This document shows positions 8,885 to 18,900 of a stretch of 64,000 nucleotides of DNA, one piece after another. The position numbers were made by a program, and so were the translations under genes. The stretch is from Stentor roeselii (taxonomy: Eukaryota; Ciliophora; Heterotrichea; Heterotrichida; Stentoridae), in the NCBI GenBank assembly GCA_006503475.1, contig RSEH01000127.1, forward strand, positions 1-64,000, read 5' to 3'. Position 1 is the first letter of the stretch; every line of letters begins with the position of its first letter. The notes under the pieces were generated by a model. The model saw only the letters and a program-made list of their open reading frames with translations, ran no database searches and was not told the origin of the DNA.

Positions 8885-10015
8885 ATGGATATCCTTATTT
8901 TAGATCGAGACGAGTTAAATTTTGAACCGATGCTGCTTCGACGTGAAAGCAACGATTTACCTGAACAGCCTGAGCTTCAAAGAGAAAACTTTGAAGAAGA
9001 AGTTGCAAACAAAGACCAAAACAACTTAGATTTAGACGATTTTTTCGGAGGCTTGTACAACATTGAAGATGCTCTTAAAGAAGCAGAAGACGAACTTGAT
9101 TTTTTGAGATCATTCAACTTAGATGATAATTCTTATATTCTATCAGAAATAGAACTTTTACATCGTTTAAGACAAACTGAAAATCAAAACCATTTAATGT
9201 TTCTAAGCTTCCTTCGCTGTTTTAACCAGGAAACTGAATCTTCTATCCCCACCTACGAAGAACTAATGGAAAATATTTATAAAAGAGAGAGATTCTTAAC
9301 ATTTGAAGAAATGCCTCTCAAAGACACCTACGACTTCGACAAGTTTCATATAAAATGTAAAATCTGTTACAAGTTATCATCAAATTACCATGAAATCACC
9401 TGCAAACATACCTATTGTAACGACTGTTTCATTCAATTTTGCAATTTTTTACTAGAGTCATTTAATTTCTTCCCTGAAGATCTGAAGTGTCCTGAATGTC
9501 AAGTCCTCTTCGAAGAGAAGCTTTTTATCCGTTATTTAAAATATGAAGATTCTTCAAGACTTGCCTCTTTGAGAGAAAAAGTAAAAAATACGAGACTTGT
9601 TAATGATGGAAAAGCGAAACCTTGCCCGATGCCTGATTGTCCAGGGATCGGACATATTTTGATCGCAGAAGAAACTACTGCTTGTAATAAATGCAGAACA
9701 ACTTTGTGTATCTCTTGTGGACTTTGCTATCATCCTGGAATCACTTGTGAAGAAAGTCTCAAGTCTAATGATCATGATTTTGAACTTTTCATTACAAATA
9801 GCAAGATGAAAAAATGCCCCACCTGTGGAGTACTGGTGGAAAAATTAGATGGGTGTCAGTTTTTGTATTGCTCGAGTCCTACTTGCAAAAGACAAAGTTT
9901 TTTATGTAATCTTTGTGGGAAAAAATTAACTGAAGCTTTACATCATAACCATTTCAAAACTAAAGGGCCGTATGGGGACTCATGTAACACCTTAGATGGA
10001 ATACAAGACCCTTAA
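8885..10015 (+). CDS. RBR-type (RING-IBR-RING) E3 ubiquitin ligase
   Basis: A 376-residue E3 of the RING/HECT-hybrid class, which passes ubiquitin through a cysteine thioester. Seen: an acidic N-terminus (1-145) with no recognised domain; RING1 at about 158-205 (CKICYKL ... CKHTYCNDC ... CPEC); IBR at about 247-288 (CPMPDC ... CNKC ... CISCGLCYHPGITC); and RING2 from C311 (CPTCGVLVEKLDGCQFLYC ... CNLCGKKL ... HHNH). C324 in LDGCQFLYC sits where the catalytic Cys of parkin and HHARI lies, so it should be active. No Ariadne or UBL domain is visible, so it is not a clear parkin or ariadne orthologue. Confidence 0.92.
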   Translation: MDILILDRDELNFEPMLLRRESNDLPEQPELQRENFEEEVANKDQNNLDLDDFFGGLYNIEDALKEAEDELDFLRSFNLDDNSYILSEIELLHRLRQTENQNHLMFLSFLRCFNQETESSIPTYEELMENIYKRERFLTFEEMPLKDTYDFDKFHIKCKICYKLSSNYHEITCKHTYCNDCFIQFCNFLLESFNFFPEDLKCPECQVLFEEKLFIRYLKYEDSSRLASLREKVKNTRLVNDGKAKPCPMPDCPGIGHILIAEETTACNKCRTTLCISCGLCYHPGITCEESLKSNDHDFELFITNSKMKKCPTCGVLVEKLDGCQFLYCSSPTCKRQSFLCNLCGKKLTEALHHNHFKTKGPYGDSCNTLDGIQDP

Positions 10016-10180
10016 AAAATTTAATAATAGTTTTAATGATTTTTTATTTTTGAACCTTATTGAAATCGAATAAGTTTATTGAAAAATCATAACTAAAGAC
10101 ATTTAAACTCTCAAAATCTCTACATCTCAATACTTAAATTATCATAAATGAATCATTAACAACCTTTTCCCCAGACCCAT

Positions 10181-12073
10181 TCATTTTTTTCCCCTATTTT
10201 CTTTCAACAGATCAATATTTTTCTTCAAACCCTTAAGTTTCTGTTCCATTTCCAATATTTTCAAAACAACATCCTCTTCCCCAACATCAAAGCCCTTAAC
10301 ACTGACCTGTACATGTGTAGCATTTTTCATATCCCTTTTAATCCTCTGATAAGTTTGAAATTCGGCGATTTGAGTTTCACTTCTAGAGTGAGTCCTTCTA
10401 AGAGCTCTAAGCATTTCAATTCTAAGCATACTTCTATCTAAAACATAAAGTCTTTCCCTAGCAACATTTTTCAATTCATACCAAACATTAGGGTGTAATT
10501 TTTTAATTCTTGACAATAACTGAATAGAAAAAACCAAAAATTCACATCGAACTTTACAGACCGCGGAATATTTCCTATTAACTTTCAATAAAACTTCGAT
10601 ATCGCCGAAGTAGTCTTTTTTCTTGGTTATGTAAATGCCTTTGTTGTCTAAAGGGTTCATGTAAAGCACTCTGCCTTGAACAATGAAGTAAAACTCGTCA
10701 GGGATGAACCCGGCCTCGTAGACAAACTCGCCTTCATCGACGAACATCGGGGAAAGAAAGGGAACTATTGCTGATATTGCTGCATCGTCCTTGTCACGGA
10801 AGAAATAAAATACTTTCGCTGCTCCTCGGTGCATTCCTAAAGCAACTTCGAAACGAAGAGACTTTGGAAGCTCGCTTATTAAACTGATTTTCTCGGAGAA
10901 GGAAAAACCTGATATTGTTGAAGACTGTCGAAGAGCTTTTCTCATCTTTAACTGAAGGGATTTTTTTAGTTCGGCTTCTATTGAGAACTCGTCTATTATT
11001 GAAAGTTTGTTTAGGAGAAGCTTGTCTCGAGTTTCGATTTTTCCTAGAAAGTTGGTCAGAGTTGCTATCGTGATTCCCAAGAACGTCAAGCTACAAATCA
11101 TCCAAATCATAGCAAAAATCCTTTCAGGGTTAGTTGTAGCTGAAATATCCCCATACCCAACACTAGAAAAAGTAGTAAAAGCCCAGTAAACACCTGTCAA
11201 GTACAAAGTTTCATCAGAAGCATCAGTTAATCCATTAGCAAACATCCAAGTTTCAGTGATATTCATTTCAGCCTTAGCAATAAAGCACCATAAACAAGCG
11301 GCGATATGAACACAAAGAATAATAGTACTGAAAGTGATGAGCATTTGAATAACTGCATGTCGAATCATGATAATATCTTGAATCTTCATTATCAAATCAG
11401 TGTTGCGGGAAACTTTCAACCATTTAAGCACTCTTGATATTTTTATTATTTTGTAAAGTCTTGGCACTCGAGCGAGTTTAAAGAACTTGTTGTATTTTAA
11501 TTCTTCTGATATGATTAAATCGAATGGAAAAAAAGTAACGATGTCGATCAACATCCAACCTTTTAAGTAATTTTCAAGGATTTTTTTTCGAGTTATTATC
11601 AAATTACCGATTTTACTGTAATATGCTACGTTGCAGTTTATAGTAAAGTCGAGAAAGTAAATTATAGAAAAAAACTTGTCAAGAGAATCGACTGCGTCAT
11701 TACTTTCTGTAGGTGGAAAAGCTAGCATATATGGCATGAATATCGCGCTGTAGATGATAGAAAAACCGATAAAAATATTCCAGTAGCCTAAGTAAATGTT
11801 TTCAGGGTGAATCATGAATCTAGGAAAGTGACTTACTGGAGTTAAATCCTCCCAAGTCTGTTTCGGAGCATTTAAACGAGTAATATGATTTTCTTCTTGT
11901 TCATTTACTGCAGCTTTTATCATTTTGTTTAAAGTAAGTCGAATCTTTAGTTTCAGTCTTGCACTCTGCCAGACCTGCTTGTATTTTGGCTCAAATGGTA
12001 TAAATGTTTTATTTATGCTATCTCTTCGTTGAGTTGATGAAGTTTGAGGTACGATACTGTATAATTTTTTCAT
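10181..12073 (-). CDS. voltage-gated K+ channel with cyclic-nucleotide-binding domain
   Basis: A 630-residue channel subunit of the EAG/HCN/CNG superfamily, acting at the plasma membrane or in cilia. Seen: six membrane segments (about 95-350); S4 at about 200-221 with spaced Arg/Lys (FKLARVPRLYKIIKISRVLK); pore loop with the K+ filter VGYGD (305-309, in TFSSVGYGDISATTNPER); S6 followed by a C-linker; and a cNMP-binding-like domain at about 435-520. In that domain the phosphate cassette reads FGDIEVLLKVNRKYSAV, where the usual Arg two before Ala-Ser/Thr is displaced, so cyclic nucleotide binding is uncertain. Paramecium and Tetrahymena have large families of such channels; a specific orthologue cannot be named. 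Confidence 0.93.
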   Translation of the reverse strand: MKKLYSIVPQTSSTQRRDSINKTFIPFEPKYKQVWQSARLKLKIRLTLNKMIKAAVNEQEENHITRLNAPKQTWEDLTPVSHFPRFMIHPENIYLGYWNIFIGFSIIYSAIFMPYMLAFPPTESNDAVDSLDKFFSIIYFLDFTINCNVAYYSKIGNLIITRKKILENYLKGWMLIDIVTFFPFDLIISEELKYNKFFKLARVPRLYKIIKISRVLKWLKVSRNTDLIMKIQDIIMIRHAVIQMLITFSTIILCVHIAACLWCFIAKAEMNITETWMFANGLTDASDETLYLTGVYWAFTTFSSVGYGDISATTNPERIFAMIWMICSLTFLGITIATLTNFLGKIETRDKLLLNKLSIIDEFSIEAELKKSLQLKMRKALRQSSTISGFSFSEKISLISELPKSLRFEVALGMHRGAAKVFYFFRDKDDAAISAIVPFLSPMFVDEGEFVYEAGFIPDEFYFIVQGRVLYMNPLDNKGIYITKKKDYFGDIEVLLKVNRKYSAVCKVRCEFLVFSIQLLSRIKKLHPNVWYELKNVARERLYVLDRSMLRIEMLRALRRTHSRSETQIAEFQTYQRIKRDMKNATHVQVSVKGFDVGEEDVVLKILEMEQKLKGLKKNIDLLKENRGKK

Positions 12074-12255
12074 TATTTATTAAGAATTAAATGTTATTTT
12101 ATTAGATTAAATTGCAGGAATCAGAATCATGACTATGAATTCCAGCAAAGCTGAAGATAATCGAAAATAAACATGCTAGAATACCTAAACGATAATATTT
12201 TAACCATCCTTTTCCTAGAGAAAAAATCTTTAAATGACTCTAAATCTTAAATCTA

Positions 12256-13359
12256 TTAATTTTTGTCAAGCCATTCAACTCTAGTGCCATTTTCCCATCT
12301 AGACTTGCGAGTTTCCATTTTCCCTTCCTTATTCTTAAAAGTATAAAATGCATCTCCATGTTGAACTCCATCCTTCCATTCCCCATCATACTTCTTTCCA
12401 TCAGTCCAAGTCATACTTCCCTTTCCATGTTTAACTTCATTTTTGAATTCCCCTTCATAAACCCTTCCATCAGGCCATCTAAAAATTCCTTTTCCCTCCA
12501 TTTTATTGTTTCTAAAGCTTCCCTTATAACTGCTTCCATTTTTAAACTTGAGTTCTCCTTTTCCACTCATAGCTCCATCCTTAAAGTTTCCATCATAAGT
12601 GCTTCCATCAGCAAGAACCAAATTTCCCTTTCCATGTCTTTTCCCTTCTCGATACTCTCCATCATACTTAGTTCCATCAGGCCATTCCTCTGCGCCTTTT
12701 CCATGAATTTTTCCATTCACAAGTTCTCCATCGAACTTTCCTCCTGATTTATTTTGAATCTTTCCATTGCCGTTCATTTCGCCTTCTTTGAACTCGGCTT
12801 CATAGACGAGGCCGCTGGAGTCAATGAGCCTTGCCAAGCCGTCGAGTTTTCCTGCTTTGAATAGTCCGACGATTTTGGAGCCGTCTTCTTTGACCATTGT
12901 TCCGATTCCGTGTTGATTGCCGTTTTTGTCCCACTCGCCTTCGTAGACGGTTCCGTCGTTTAACTTCATTGCTGGCTTTGGCTTTGTCTCGATACCGTCA
13001 TCTGGCTTTTTTACTTTAAAGGGCTTTAACTTGCTTTCCATTATACCTACTAACAGGTCTTGGACCTCGGAGATTGGCTTATCGGCTTTAGGGTATAACT
13101 TCTCGATGTTGAACCATGATCTGGCGTCTTTTGCGTTGAATAAGGGACCTGAAAGTTGCTTTCTTGTTAGAAAACCACGAACTGCACCTTGGATGTGCTT
13201 GGCTTCGTCTAAGGTTACTTTTGGAGCTGGACTTAAATTTATCTCGCTTTCTAGCTTGACCTCATCATTCGACTGGTCCTTCGCAAGATCATTATTATCA
13301 GCCAGATTTTTAGTGGTATTTTCAGCAGCATTTCCAAGACAACTAGAGCAGCTTCCCAT
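12256..13359 (-). CDS. IQ/MORN-repeat protein, probably N-myristoylated
   Basis: A 367-residue protein from the start MGSCSSCLGN. That start gives a Gly2/Cys4/Cys7 myristoyl-palmitoyl signal and is preferred over an in-frame ATG 48 nt upstream that would bury it. An IQ motif lies near residues 54-67 (KHIQGAVRGFLTRKQ), a calmodulin site. From about residue 133, roughly ten MORN repeats follow (YEGEWDKNGNQHGIG, YDGEYREGKRHGKG, YEGEFKNEVKHGKG). MORN repeats form elongated beta-sheets linked to membranes and cytoskeleton. A second protein with the same MG-x-C, IQ and MORN plan is at 63059. A cortical scaffold is a reasonable inference. Confidence 0.9.
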   Translation of the reverse strand: MGSCSSCLGNAAENTTKNLADNNDLAKDQSNDEVKLESEINLSPAPKVTLDEAKHIQGAVRGFLTRKQLSGPLFNAKDARSWFNIEKLYPKADKPISEVQDLLVGIMESKLKPFKVKKPDDGIETKPKPAMKLNDGTVYEGEWDKNGNQHGIGTMVKEDGSKIVGLFKAGKLDGLARLIDSSGLVYEAEFKEGEMNGNGKIQNKSGGKFDGELVNGKIHGKGAEEWPDGTKYDGEYREGKRHGKGNLVLADGSTYDGNFKDGAMSGKGELKFKNGSSYKGSFRNNKMEGKGIFRWPDGRVYEGEFKNEVKHGKGSMTWTDGKKYDGEWKDGVQHGDAFYTFKNKEGKMETRKSRWENGTRVEWLDKN

Positions 13360-13455
13360 GCGTTTAATTATAATGACGTTAATATTAACCGATAAGAAAA
13401 TGGTCAAGTTCCAAAACCCCTATAACTCCATGAAAATCCTTTAATAATAAAATCC
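13360..13455. promoter_or_regulatory. divergent promoter spacer, 96 bp
   Basis: Only 96 bp lie between the start codons of the MORN gene (minus) and EI24 (plus), so both promoters must fit here or extend into the coding ends. Confidence 0.5.
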
Positions 13456-14247
13456 ATGAGCATTCATCCCATTCTCCAAGAGTTCATAACCGGTTTAAAA
13501 CACAGTCTAAACGTGTTAAAAACCTGTGAAACCCTTCTAAAAATCAAAGAAACACACAAGCCAATATTTTTCAGCATTTTTCTGACAGGTTTTATCTTTC
13601 TAGGTTCTTTGCTAACATACAACATTTTAACATCCATTCTTCTCTCAGATTTCCCGAAGATAGAAAAGGTGCTTTCAAAGCTTTACTATATCTTTTGGCT
13701 TATTCCTCTTCACGTCTTTTGCTTCGTGGTGAACATCTTTTGTTATTCAGACATCTCATCAGCGACTTTTAAACATAATGGAGGAAAGACGGTCTCAGTT
13801 GCTTTGTCCTTTTCTAGAGGACTGGCTTGCGAGATCCATCGAGGACTGATGGTGGGAGTTTACCTTTTGATCATTAATTTGATTTCTTTTGTCCCTGGCT
13901 CATTATTGCCCTCGGCTTGTTTGTTGAGCTGGCTCTATTCGTTTTACTGCTTTGAGTATAGGTGGATGTTTGAGGGAAAAACTATTGTTAAAGAAATCAA
14001 AACTATTGAAAATAATGCGATTTATTACCTTGGCTTTGGATTGCCGTTTGCTTTGGTTACCATTTGCTTTCCTGGATTCTTGGGAAATGGCATCTGGGCT
14101 TTGTTGTTTCCGTTTTTTAGTGTGACTGCGATTTTAGCTGACCCGCCCCCAGCCGCATCCTTCGGACTTCCAGTTTTCACTCCAGTCCACCATCTATGCG
14201 ACAAACTCGAGGTGTTGATTTTCAGCAGAACCGAAGGAAAACATTAA
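13456..14247 (+). CDS. EI24: EI24-family ER membrane protein
   Basis: A 263-residue multi-pass membrane protein. The segment SWLYSFYCFEYRWMFEGK followed by IENNAIYYLGFGLPFAL closely matches the signature of human EI24/PIG8 (YSLYCFEYRW, NIERNWPYYFGFGLP). Known family role: an ER membrane protein needed for autophagy and tied to p53-induced cell death in animals. About six hydrophobic segments are visible between residues 35 and 230. It is convergent with the kelch gene, and the two stop codons are separated by only 5 bp, so their transcripts probably overlap or have minimal 3' UTRs. The upstream neighbour is 96 bp away in divergent orientation. Confidence 0.93.
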   Translation: MSIHPILQEFITGLKHSLNVLKTCETLLKIKETHKPIFFSIFLTGFIFLGSLLTYNILTSILLSDFPKIEKVLSKLYYIFWLIPLHVFCFVVNIFCYSDISSATFKHNGGKTVSVALSFSRGLACEIHRGLMVGVYLLIINLISFVPGSLLPSACLLSWLYSFYCFEYRWMFEGKTIVKEIKTIENNAIYYLGFGLPFALVTICFPGFLGNGIWALLFPFFSVTAILADPPPAASFGLPVFTPVHHLCDKLEVLIFSRTEGKH

Positions 14248-14252
14248 TTAAT

Positions 14253-15965
14253 CTATAAAGGCAGATAAGAACTATGGATCTTGTATAAAACTGGCCTATC
14301 AAAGCCCTCCGCTGTATTCAGTATATAAATCTTTTTTTGTTGTTTTGAGAAAACTGCTGGGTAAATACTTTCAATTTCTTCGCTTAAGTCAGCACCTTCT
14401 TTAATACTCACGTCGTTACTTTGAAATTTACTCACTTCCATTATGAAAGATGAACGACTTCCACGACCGCCGAGGATTCCGCAGGCGAAGTTGTCGATTA
14501 TGCACACCGGAGAGCAGGATATTGCGAATGGCAAACGTGTTGGAACTTCTTCCCAGATTTCTCGGAGGATGTCAAATTTCTCGATTAGGTTACCGAAAAA
14601 TTTACGAGGCTCACCACCGATCACGTAGATTGTGTGGTTTAATACTACGGCTGACAGGTCATATCTTTCATGCAACATAGAAGGTATAAACTCCCATCTA
14701 TCCTCCTCAATAAAATACTTCTCACAAAACGTATTGGCAAATTTTCCGCCAATAGCAAAAACCAAATTATCATAAAAAACAGCAGCACAAAAAGCGCGAC
14801 TAACTCCCATATTAGCCATAACAAGAACTTCATTAGTCCTCGAGTTATACTTATAAACCTCATCAACCGCCAACTCCCTTCTGATTCCTCCAACAACTAA
14901 ACTTTCATCATCCGAAATAGCGACAACAGCTGAATGCCAAAGAAAATTAAAAGCAGACCGATTATACCTCCATTCCCCAGAGCCAATATCAAAAACTTCC
15001 ACATATTCTCCATTAAACTCGAACCACTTCAAATTTTTTGCCTGTTCAATTTCTTGAGTTTTTTCCAAGTTGACCTGTGAAATGTCAATATTGTACCTGG
15101 AGCGAATATAAGATAATATAGAAAATATTGATTCAAGACTTGAGCATTCAGTGTATTTGTAAGTCATACTTGTTGTATGCGCCATTCCTACAAGGCTCCA
15201 AGTTGAGTTGAAGACTGGACTACCTGAGATTGGAGTGAAATGACTTGAAATGCCGTAGGAGTCTTGGTCTAGGTTCGTGACTTGAACGCGAAAACAAGTT
15301 GACTCGGCACAAAAAAGAACGTCACCGAGTTTTACGTCTCCTGAACCTTCGATTCGGAGAGGAAACTTCTTTGCTACGTCTTTTCGGACTCTTGATACTC
15401 CTGTTATTGTTAGGCTGAATTGGCTTGACGTGTAAAAAAATTTCTCGCTTTTAGGCTTGTAGTATACTTTATCGTTGATAAAACGAAAAATGCAACGACT
15501 TGCGAATCTTTCATTTGGGATCGCGTTGTGAGAAGTTAGGATCAATTTCTCAGCTACTAGGATGGCAAGTCCAACAGGTTCTTTATTAGTAGTAGTAAAA
15601 ATCTCTGCAATGGCATGAGCAACGAAATTCGGAACCTTATACTTGCGGTCGAGATCTTTTTTAAAAGCAAGACTTCTGATTTTATTATTGACATAAGAAG
15701 ATTTCATGATTTTGTTTGAAGAATCAATCTTGTTATAAGAATAATTTCTTGACCTAGCCTCAGACGGTACTTCTTGAAAAGCCCTTGGTTCAGGTGAATA
15801 CTTTTGTGAGTAAAAATTCGATTTTTTCAAATCAGGCGACTGTCGAAGACTAGCCAAGTAATTCTCAGGCAGTCCTCGTTTATCAACTCTTGTTGAAACA
15901 TTCCAAGACTTGGGGTCCAAAGGTTTTGAGGCTGAACGTTTGGTTACTCGGTAGCTTCCGTGCAT
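14253..15965 (-). CDS. trypsin-fold protease-like domain fused to kelch repeats
   Basis: A 570-residue two-part protein. Residues 1-110 are basic and probably disordered. About 115-300 look like a trypsin-like (DegP/Trypsin_2 type) fold: a possible histidine in LILTSHNAIPN and a SGSPVF motif in TPISGSPVFNSTWSLVGMAH. The usual G-x-S-G has Pro at -2, so catalysis is uncertain. About 320-560 hold kelch-type repeats (VVGGIRRE, FAIGGKFANTFCEKYF, YVIGGEPRKFFGNLIEKF, GILGGRGS), which form a beta-propeller for protein binding. No signal peptide is seen, so a cytosolic role is likely. Fusion of these two folds is unusual. It lies 23 bp downstream of the TARBP1-like gene on the same strand. Confidence 0.8.
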   Translation of the reverse strand: MHGSYRVTKRSASKPLDPKSWNVSTRVDKRGLPENYLASLRQSPDLKKSNFYSQKYSPEPRAFQEVPSEARSRNYSYNKIDSSNKIMKSSYVNNKIRSLAFKKDLDRKYKVPNFVAHAIAEIFTTTNKEPVGLAILVAEKLILTSHNAIPNERFASRCIFRFINDKVYYKPKSEKFFYTSSQFSLTITGVSRVRKDVAKKFPLRIEGSGDVKLGDVLFCAESTCFRVQVTNLDQDSYGISSHFTPISGSPVFNSTWSLVGMAHTTSMTYKYTECSSLESIFSILSYIRSRYNIDISQVNLEKTQEIEQAKNLKWFEFNGEYVEVFDIGSGEWRYNRSAFNFLWHSAVVAISDDESLVVGGIRRELAVDEVYKYNSRTNEVLVMANMGVSRAFCAAVFYDNLVFAIGGKFANTFCEKYFIEEDRWEFIPSMLHERYDLSAVVLNHTIYVIGGEPRKFFGNLIEKFDILREIWEEVPTRLPFAISCSPVCIIDNFACGILGGRGSRSSFIMEVSKFQSNDVSIKEGADLSEEIESIYPAVFSKQQKKIYILNTAEGFDRPVLYKIHSSYLPL

Positions 15966-15988
15966 GTTTATTTAGATAATGGAAATAC

Positions 15989-18900
15989 TTAAACTAAGTA
16001 AAGCTGTTTCATGTACTCCCAAATGCAGATACTTGCACTCACGTGAACGTTCAATGAACGGATCAAACCGAATTGAGGAATCTCAAGACATGCGTCTAGA
16101 AGAGAGAGAAGGTCGGATGGAATACCGTCTTTTTCGTGACCGAGAACTAGCACTGACTTGCTTATGAATTTAAATTTTTCCATGCTGATGCTGTTGGCTG
16201 TTTGCTCTAAACCGATTATTTTGTAACCTTTTTGACGGTACAGACGAAGGAATTTCTCGAGATCTGATTTACCGACTTCCATAATAGGCAACCACTTATC
16301 AGCAGTAACAGCCATAGACTTAAACTCACTGTCATTAAGAACATTTTTCACAGCCATAGTAATCAACTGCAAGTTAAAAACTTCAGAAGTCCTAGTAAGT
16401 CCAGCCAAGTTCGGAAGTTTATCAACAAGACTAGCAACAATAACCAGTTCATGTCTCTGCTGCACTCCTCTGCTAGTTCTAAGTTCTACAAGAGCCTGTG
16501 TATCTTCAACTTTTCTCTGAAAATTCGAAGCCCCAGGCAGAACTTGAGGTATTTCTTGACTGATATTTTTCCATACTTCCTGATAATTCACATCATAACC
16601 AAGGTCTAAAAGATGTTTGCATTGTTCATCAATTTCAGCAATTAAAGAATTATGAATAATTTCATCAAAATCACTGAAATGTCCTGAAAGGATAAAATCT
16701 AAGTCACATGTTTTAAGTGATTCAAAGGAAATCAAGGAATTTTCAAGTTTTTTCATCATTTTTTGACATTCTTTGTTGGTGTAAAGATATTCGAAGATGG
16801 AGGAAGTTGAACGGAATTCTGGATTTAATGATAAAAATTTGAATATCACGAAATGACAGGTTCTCCGAATGTGGGCTGTGTTGCTTATCATGAATGGAAG
16901 GACTTTGGAGAAGATTTTTGAATTTTCTTGAATGTTTTGACTGAAAACCATTACTGCCCCGAGGATTAAAATGAAAGAACCTGCTAGCTGGGGTCGCATG
17001 TCGTAGTCTACTTGGATGTGAGTAGTTAGTTCAGGGTATTTCAGCAGAATTACTATCAAAAATCTTTCGATGTACTGACGGGCTGAATGAACGTAGGTTA
17101 ATTTTACTATTTCGATGAGGATCTTGACATTAGTCTCAAGAACATCTTTTCTGCAGAGTTCTCTGCACCAAGGTGCCAATGAACAAAGAAGATGCGCCAT
17201 CCTAATTTTTTTCTTATAAACCCAACTATTAGGAAACTCTGCTCGATCCTGACATGCTTGATAAAGTTCTTCAACCGTTTTCCCAAAGATTTTCTCTAAA
17301 AACTTTTGATTTTTGACTTTTTGAATCAACTTAAGTACAAAAACTCGAATATACTGACTTCTAAGTGAATGCAAATCACCTTTAATATGAGGTTTAGGTT
17401 CATTAACCAAAGCAAACAAACAAGGAACAAGAAAATCAGTATCTTCTGGCCTGGGCTCTTCATAAAATGTGAGTTCAAATATCGAATCTGCATAATTCAC
17501 AACAGCTTCTTCATGCTTCACCCACAGAGGCGCCAATTGAAACAAAACAACTCGAGTGATGCCCCAACGAACTTCTCCTTTCCTCAGAACTTTCTTTAAA
17601 AATTCACCAGTCCAAGGTAAAAATAAAGTCGTTTCATTAAAAGCAAGTCGAGAAAAGGAAACAACTATTCCTAAAGGTGCATCATTTTTAGTCTCAAGTA
17701 CAAGATTCCAACATTTTTCAATTAAAATTTCAAGACTTTTTAACTTGTGAAAAATCAACTTTTCAATCAAATTTGATGATAAAATCGAAAAAAGACTTTC
17801 AAGCATCTGGGGACTTGAAGAGTCCACCTGGTCTGAAGCCAGGTCAAAAATGTTGGAATTTGAAAAATCAGATAAAAAAGCCAGGACTTTCCATTTAAGT
17901 TCAGTTAAATGATGTAAATTTTCACGATTTCCACTTTTTTTTTCATCAAGATTTGAAAGATTTTCGCTGATTTGACTGAAAATTTTTGAAAGTTCTGGAG
18001 AGTTGAAAGATTTGATGGCTTTTGAAATTGGAAGGATTAAGGAAAGGATTGAAAGAGTTTTGGAAGTATCGAGGATTAGGGAATCTTTTAGAAGGGAGAG
18101 TTTGGAAAGTGACCAAGAGATGAAAGCAGTTGAACCGTTTTTAAGGATTTGTTTTATGAGTTTTCCGATTTGAATTGTGAGGTCTTTATCTGGAGTTGAA
18201 AATGCGAAGGAAAATATTTCGTCTAAAACGATGTTTAAGTAGCTTGAGACTGACTCTCTTTTGTATTTGTTTAAGTATTTTATTAGAGAGAATAGGCAGG
18301 ATACCCATGTTTTTATTTGATCGGGTTTTAAGTAGGTGTTGCGGTAGATGCTTTGGAGGCTGGTTAGAAGAGAGGAGGACATTTTCATTGAATTGGGGGA
18401 ATAACTCATGGCGAATATGCATGCGAATTCGGAATGACTTAGAGGCATGGATTCACCTCTAAAAACTTTCTCAAACCCATCCTGAACAATATCCAAAGCT
18501 TCTTCCATCTCAAAACAAATCTCACAAACAAAAGGCAATTTAACAGCAAGTCTAACCTTTTCCACCAAAAACCTGCAATCATTTCCCTCCACAATTCTCT
18601 TTAAAAACCTCAACGCTTTAAATCTCTGAAAAGGAGTAAGCTGAGAAGCCTGTTTCTGAACAACATTCAACCCTTTCTCAATAATTTCACAGTCAACAAC
18701 TCTCTGATCAAAAACCTGATCAAAAGCTTCAATAAAATACTTAAAAGCGACTTGAAACTGAACAATTTGAAAAGAATTCTTGATGATTGTTGAAAGACTT
18801 CTTATTGGATCTTTCGAGGTTTTTATAAATTTTACTAAAAACTTTGAAATCGTTTCACCGAAGCGAGACTTCCCGACAAGCTCGACTGAATCTGAGTAAA

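Noticed and set aside
12358-12747. 129-codon plus-strand frame
   Set aside because: Antisense shadow of the MORN repeats; Phe/Ser/Ile-rich repeats mirror the MORN codons.
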